A stretch of DNA of 64,000 bases, taken from contig CAXBCR010000018.1 of NCBI GenBank assembly GCA_963974475.1, forward strand, positions 1 through 64,000. Direction: 5' to 3'. Positions 60,793 to 64,000 of the stretch are shown here, in pieces; positions within the stretch are counted from its first letter, which is position 1; each line of letters opens with the position of its first letter. A program made the position numbers and the translations under genes. The notes under the pieces were generated by a model. It searched no databases. It worked only from the letters and a program-made list of their open reading frames with translations, and was not told the origin of the DNA. Source of the stretch: CAJXZP01 sp963974475. GTDB lineage: Bacteria; Bacteroidota; Bacteroidia; Flavobacteriales_G; Salibacteraceae.

Positions 60793-60828
60793 AAAAAAAG
60801 GGACACACCCGTCAAACGTTTGTATCCC
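60793..60828 (-). terminator. terminator of the YceI gene on the minus strand
   Basis: GGGACACA (60800-60807) and TGTATCCC (60821-60828) form an 8-bp stem with one C-A mismatch. Read on the minus strand a T-tract of seven follows (A-run 60793-60799). It lies 51 bp beyond the YceI stop codon. Confidence 0.8.
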
Positions 60829-60878
60829 TCTTCATTGATTTGGTTTTCAAATATTATGTACCACCTGCATGGCTAAAC

Positions 60879-61481
60879 TTATATTTTAGCGTCTAATTCC
60901 ATGCTGATGCTAATAGTTACTTCGTCACCTACCACTGAGGTAGCTGCCCAACTTCCGGTGCCTACTTCATAATCGGTACGGTCTAATGCGGTTTTGATGG
61001 AAACCCCTAAAATTTCGTATCCTTCTTTCCAAGGGTTAGCCATTCTACCGGTTACTTTTAATGGAAGAGTGATTGTTTTGGTCACGCCTCTCATGGTTAA
61101 TTTTCCGGTCACTGTAAATTCATTGTCAGATACTTTGGTGAATCCAGTAGATACAAATTTGATGGTTGGATATTTTTCAGCCGCAAAAAAGTCTTCACTT
61201 TGTAAGTGGTGGTCTCTTTCTTCATCATCTGTACTGATACTATTTACTTGGATTTCAAAACTAACTTTACTTCCTTTTAAATCAGATGGGTCAAATACCA
61301 CATCTCCGCTAAAGTTTTTGAATTTACCCGTTACCGCAGAAAAGAAATGGTCGATAGAAAAATTTACCGATGCGTGCGATTTGTCTACATTCCAGTTTTT
61401 TGCTTTTTGCGCTTGTAATGTTAAGCTTGATGCAAACACTAATATTAATCCTAGTCCAATACTTTTAAATCCTTTTTTCAT
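60879..61481 (-). CDS. periplasmic YceI-family protein
   Basis: The protein has 200 residues with a Sec signal peptide (about 1-24, ending TLQAQ). The YceI core is clear: WNVDKSHASVNFSIDHFFSAVTGKFKNFSGDVVFDP, ISTDDEERDHHLQSEDFFAAEKYPTIKF, LTMRGVTKTITLPL and the C-terminal DYEVGTGSWAATSVVGDEVTISISMELDA. Such proteins form a lipocalin-like barrel that binds a polyisoprenoid chain. Unlike the one at 20585 it has no lipobox. It is a single gene, convergent with the TPR gene, with its own terminator. Confidence 0.93.
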   Translation of the reverse strand: MKKGFKSIGLGLILVFASSLTLQAQKAKNWNVDKSHASVNFSIDHFFSAVTGKFKNFSGDVVFDPSDLKGSKVSFEIQVNSISTDDEERDHHLQSEDFFAAEKYPTIKFVSTGFTKVSDNEFTVTGKLTMRGVTKTITLPLKVTGRMANPWKEGYEILGVSIKTALDRTDYEVGTGSWAATSVVGDEVTISISMELDAKI

Positions 61482-61599
61482 CTTTATGTTTTTTTGTTGT
61501 TTGGTGTAATAGTCGAATGGATTTTCAATTCCTTACAAAAAAAATGAAATAAATTTTAAGTGATTGTATGTCAATGGTTTTGGTGGATGCTATAACTAG

Positions 61600-61667
61600 A
61601 ATACCTCTCCGTTGGTGGTAGTCTTTTGTAATAAAGTCATATATTTGCCACCTACTGAAGAGGTATT
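61600..61667. repeat. 68-bp imperfect inverted repeat
   Basis: AATACCTCT (61600-61608) pairs with AGAGGTATT (61659-61667), and after an internal loop GGTGG (61614-61618) pairs with CCACC (61648-61652). The central part has TAATAAAGTCATATATTTG. It could be a hairpin RNA or a small mobile-element relic; no target-site duplication was evident. Confidence 0.55.
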
Positions 61668-61907
61668 CTGTGCCACTTCCACGGAATTGGGATGCGTCCT
61701 GATTCAACTTATGTACAAGGGATATTTAATAAATACGCTCTCAGTGACTGGGAAAACGCTTTGTTACTTATCCTTTTTTTTATGGCATAAAAAAGGGCTA
61801 CAGATTTTATTTCCGCAGCTGAGATATGTGTTATTGACCTATTTATTCCCAACATCTTCAAATAATTTCACGATAAATAATATGGTATGCTGAATTATTA
61901 AAACTAC

Positions 61908-62157
61908 CAGAAGTTGCTACTCCGTAGGAGTAAAACCTTGGCAAAAAGGGATATGTTTTAAAAAGCTGCGAAAAACAAACCAATGGCATTGTAGGTGTCG
62001 CTCCGCTGGAGCTTAAATTAAAATGCAAATTGATCGGTTATTGAGGTTTCGTCTCTACGAGACTAAAAAGGCGGTTGCAGAAGTTGCTACTCCGTAGGAG
62101 TAAAACCTCGGTAGAGAATATAGGTTTTTTTAATAAGCTCCGTAGGTGCGACACCCC
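61908..62157. repeat. cluster of Bacteroidota-type dispersed palindromic repeats
   Basis: A unit of about 33 bp beginning AGAAGTTGCTACTCCGTAGG occurs at 61909-61941 and again at 62079-62111 with one difference. Each carries the palindrome ACTCCGTAGGAGT. Other palindromes are GCTCCGCTGGAGC (62000-62012) and GTCTCTACGAGAC (62051-62063). A reverse-orientation copy of a related unit (GTAGGTGTCGCTCC... versus GGGGTGTCGCACC...) ends near 62157. Such units are scattered between genes in many Bacteroidota genomes. Confidence 0.75.
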
Positions 62158-62234
62158 ATCGGTTAGCGAAAAAAAAACGAAATTATTTGTCAGGAATTCA
62201 CAAGTTTCACGACTAATCCTAAAATTAGAATAAG

Positions 62235-62801
62235 ATGCGTAAAGATTTGATTGCTAACCAGGGTCGTAAAAAAAACAAACCATTCACCAAAGCGATTATG
62301 ATTAGTCTGTTGGCTGGTTTTGTATTGACCTTATTTTCGTTTGTGAGGGTAGAAACCAAATCAGAAACCATTCATTTATTTAAGGTAGAGCGCAGTAAAG
62401 ACCCCGATTTTTTGCGGTATGATGTGAATGTATTTGCCAATAAATTGGATGTAAAAAACCCATTGCATATTTACTGGGTTAAACCTACCCAACACAATAA
62501 AGAGACTCCTTTAACATGGATTCAAAGAAACTATTCTTACGGCATTGAGTATTTGAAAGTCAGTGATACCGAAGCCGAATTTCAATTTGTGTCCTACCAC
62601 AAACGCACCTTTCAAATTAAAAAAGATGACGCCAATGTGTTTCGTGTATTTACCAAATCGGGGAATAAAGAAGTCATTGTAAATAGCATTTATATTCAAA
62701 TAGATGGGGGTACATTTTGGTTTCCACAGATATCGCGTGTTGAACTGCATTGTCAAAACCCGAATAGCCTAAAAGAGATGGTGGAAGTAATAAAACCGTG
62801 A
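62235..62801 (+). CDS. DUF4833 domain-containing exported protein
   Basis: The protein has 188 residues. After a basic N-terminus there is one hydrophobic helix (about 20-40), probably an uncleaved anchor or signal. The DUF4833 domain follows: LFKVERSKDPDFLRYDVNVFANKLDVKNPLHIYWVKPTQ and TPLTWIQRNYSYGIEYLKV, then beta strands to the C-terminal FWFPQISRVELHC. The family is of unknown function, found mostly in Bacteroidota. It sits alone, divergent from the repeats on its left and convergent with the anti-sigma gene. Confidence 0.82.
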   Translation: MRKDLIANQGRKKNKPFTKAIMISLLAGFVLTLFSFVRVETKSETIHLFKVERSKDPDFLRYDVNVFANKLDVKNPLHIYWVKPTQHNKETPLTWIQRNYSYGIEYLKVSDTEAEFQFVSYHKRTFQIKKDDANVFRVFTKSGNKEVIVNSIYIQIDGGTFWFPQISRVELHCQNPNSLKEMVEVIKP

Positions 62802-62856
62802 GTTTGGTTAAGAATTAGTTACAATTGAAATAGGCCGAGTTCCTTTTTAAAATGTG

Positions 62857-63135
62857 CTATTTTGAGGCTAACTTTTCAATCAATTCAGCCTTAAACTCTT
62901 CCGATAATGTAGCGTTTTTTTGTTCTGGATTATGCTGTTGTTTTTTAATGCTTTCATCTATCAATGCCGATTCAACGCCATAGGCTTGGCATGTTTTACA
63001 CATACTGGTATGCACCGATAGTTTTATTTTCTCGGTATAGGTAAGTTCCGTCACCAATTGTTTTTCAATCATTTCGGTAGCCACTTTACACGAAAATGTG
63101 GCCCAATTCAATAAATTTAATCCCTTCATACCCAA
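62857..63135 (-). CDS. zinc-finger-type anti-sigma factor
   Basis: The protein has 92 residues without a membrane segment. The ZAS-type motif His42-x3-Cys46-x2-Cys49 (HTSMCKTC) is present, with a further Cys16 that could be the fourth ligand. Helices around it would grip the sigma factor. The start overlaps the sigma gene stop by 10 bp, the usual layout for an ECF sigma factor and its soluble, possibly redox-sensitive, anti-sigma partner. Release under oxidative or thiol stress by zinc loss is known for related RsrA-like proteins but is only inferred here. Confidence 0.75.
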   Translation of the reverse strand: MGMKGLNLLNWATFSCKVATEMIEKQLVTELTYTEKIKLSVHTSMCKTCQAYGVESALIDESIKKQQHNPEQKNATLSEEFKAELIEKLASK

Positions 63136-63674
63136 TTTTTATCTAAGCATATTTTTAACTGAAGCTTTGCACGATGAATCATCTGCCAATAATTAGACAT
63201 GGAGATTCCTAATTCCTGACAAATTTCAGCGGGTTTTCTTTCTAAGGTGTATTTGGATAAAACCGACAAACGCCATTTTTCGGGTAAATTATCCATGCAG
63301 TTGGCTAAAGTCGCGTTAAAGTCGGCATTGTCAAGCAGGTGCGGCTCTTCACTCCATAAGTTTTCCGAAGGTTGATTTTTCCACGTTCCGTTTTCGGTAA
63401 ATGAATCGGAAGAATCAGAAACACTATCCACTTTCATTTTTTGGCGGTAATGGTCCAATATTTTATTGTTTAAAATAGCAGTCAACCACGTTTTAGGAGC
63501 GCTTTTCCTTTCGTATTTCTTAAAAGATTGAAAAGCCGATAAAAAAGTTTCTTGAACTAAATCTTGCGCCACCTCTTTAGAGGAGGTTTTATAAAGCGCC
63601 CACGCATACAAATGGTCGCTATATTGATTCACCCAAGTAGAAACAGCCGTGCTTGCTTCCTGATTTTTGTGCAT
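63126..63674 (-). CDS. ECF RNA polymerase sigma factor
   Basis: The protein has 182 residues. Region 2 (about 20-85: AWALYKTSSKEVAQDLVQETFLSAFQSFKKYERKSAPKTWLTAILNNKILDHYR) and region 4 (about 125-180: LPEKWRLSVLSKYTLERKPAEICQELGISMSNYWQMIHRAKLQLKICL) are both clear, with the acidic and Ser-rich linker (SDSSDSFTENGTW) between them. There are no regions 1 or 3, so this is group 4. The target promoter is unknown. Expression is tied to the anti-sigma gene by translational overlap. Confidence 0.92.
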   Translation of the reverse strand: MHKNQEASTAVSTWVNQYSDHLYAWALYKTSSKEVAQDLVQETFLSAFQSFKKYERKSAPKTWLTAILNNKILDHYRQKMKVDSVSDSSDSFTENGTWKNQPSENLWSEEPHLLDNADFNATLANCMDNLPEKWRLSVLSKYTLERKPAEICQELGISMSNYWQMIHRAKLQLKICLDKNWV

Positions 63675-63955
63675 AGGTCAAAAGTATGGATTTATTGAAA
63701 GGGTAGGTTATCAAATATCCCTATATATTAATTGCTTTTCGGTACGAAATAATGGGTGAGAAGGAAGTAACTCCAGACTTGCTTTTTATACGTTACCATC
63801 CTTTACGGTAATAATTCAATGCTGATTTTGCAATACGGGTAACGCTAATGCAAAAAATAGACTGAAACTTCACTAAGGAATTTATTAATGCAATTTATCC
63901 GCTTTTTTTGCGCTAAGCTTTTATGGATTGACTTAACCTTAAAAAAATATTTTGA

Positions 63956-64000
63956 ATGAGCTGGCCAGATTGGTTTTCTTCCAATAATGTTTTCTCCTCT
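63956..64000 (+). CDS. start of a gene cut by the window end
   Basis: An ATG at 63956 opens a frame of 15 codons (MSWPDWFSSNNVFSS) that runs to the last base of the window. The product cannot be named. It lies 281 bp from the divergent sigma gene; the intervening region holds a small hairpin near 63803 (TTACC...GGTAA) and no other structure. Confidence 0.4.
   Translation, partial: MSWPDWFSSNNVFSS

Larger units (their letters stand above)
61482..62234. other. 753-bp gene-free region with inverted repeats
   Basis: The short frames inside have no support. The stretch holds an inverted repeat at 61600-61667, several palindromic elements between 61908 and 62157, and a likely promoter for the DUF4833 gene. 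It looks like decayed sequence, but no transposase or gene relic was recognised. Confidence 0.7.

Noticed and set aside
61612..61893. 93-residue plus-strand frame in the gene-free stretch
   Set aside because: It crosses the inverted repeat, has no family signature and no ribosome-binding context.

Overview
The window is AT-rich chromosomal DNA from a member of the Bacteroidota, probably a free-living, aerobic, Flavobacteriales-like organism (the order is a guess). Signs of this are several proteins with type IX secretion (T9SS) C-terminal sorting domains, a TonB-dependent receptor paired with a DUF4249 lipoprotein, a PorE-like OmpA protein, and promoters with the Bacteroidota -7 box TAnnTTTG. 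No tRNA, rRNA, CRISPR array, intact transposase or phage gene was seen.

Layout. 1-1373: a four-helix-bundle protein gene between two blocks of 8-bp tandem repeats, each block carrying a second-order duplication of 168 or 169 bp. 1365-23496: mostly housekeeping genes. These are a lytic-transglycosylase-like LysM protein lacking its catalytic Glu, a TonB receptor/DUF4249 pair, a DASS transporter, an operon of exonuclease, FAH hydrolase and GT-C-like membrane protein, a PorE-like OmpA protein, a 2-oxoacid dehydrogenase E2, recR with an unusual GT2 fusion, an SSS symporter, glutaminyl cyclase, a YceI lipoprotein, and a SulP-carbonic anhydrase fusion directly behind a tetR gene. 24183-29138: a TetR-controlled type I exporter operon (small secreted protein, ABC, HlyD, TolC). 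A near-identical promoter/operator lies in front of both the operon and tetR.

29890-40756: a copper/heavy-metal efflux island (HYC_CC_PP protein, CusA-like RND pump, TolC, CusB-like adaptor, secreted protein, CopA-type P-ATPase). Its largest gap holds two hairpins with different stems and an identical 19-nt core. 40809-52862: T9SS-exported M43 proteases, an LVIVD-repeat protein, FNR-like and MarR regulators, a cytochrome c-porin-cytochrome c operon behind two GTTGCAAC palindromes, a duplicated-domain T9SS protein, and two near-identical His/Met-rich lipoproteins.

52982-60708 is the most novel part. An AraC regulator with a decayed metal-binding-like N-terminus precedes an array of PqqD-like protein, ATP-grasp ligase, fold-III PLP decarboxylase, a urea-transporter-like/M23-peptidase fusion, an outer-membrane barrel and a TPR protein. 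A 29-bp inverted-repeat promoter element in front of the PqqD gene also occurs, with identical geometry, in front of the first His/Met-rich lipoprotein, suggesting shared control. I read this as a candidate undescribed pathway that makes and handles a small amino-acid- or peptide-derived product, possibly metal-linked; the product cannot be read from the sequence. 60879-64000: YceI, a gene-free stretch with palindromic repeats, a DUF4833 protein, an overlapping ECF sigma/anti-sigma pair, and the start of a gene cut by the window end.
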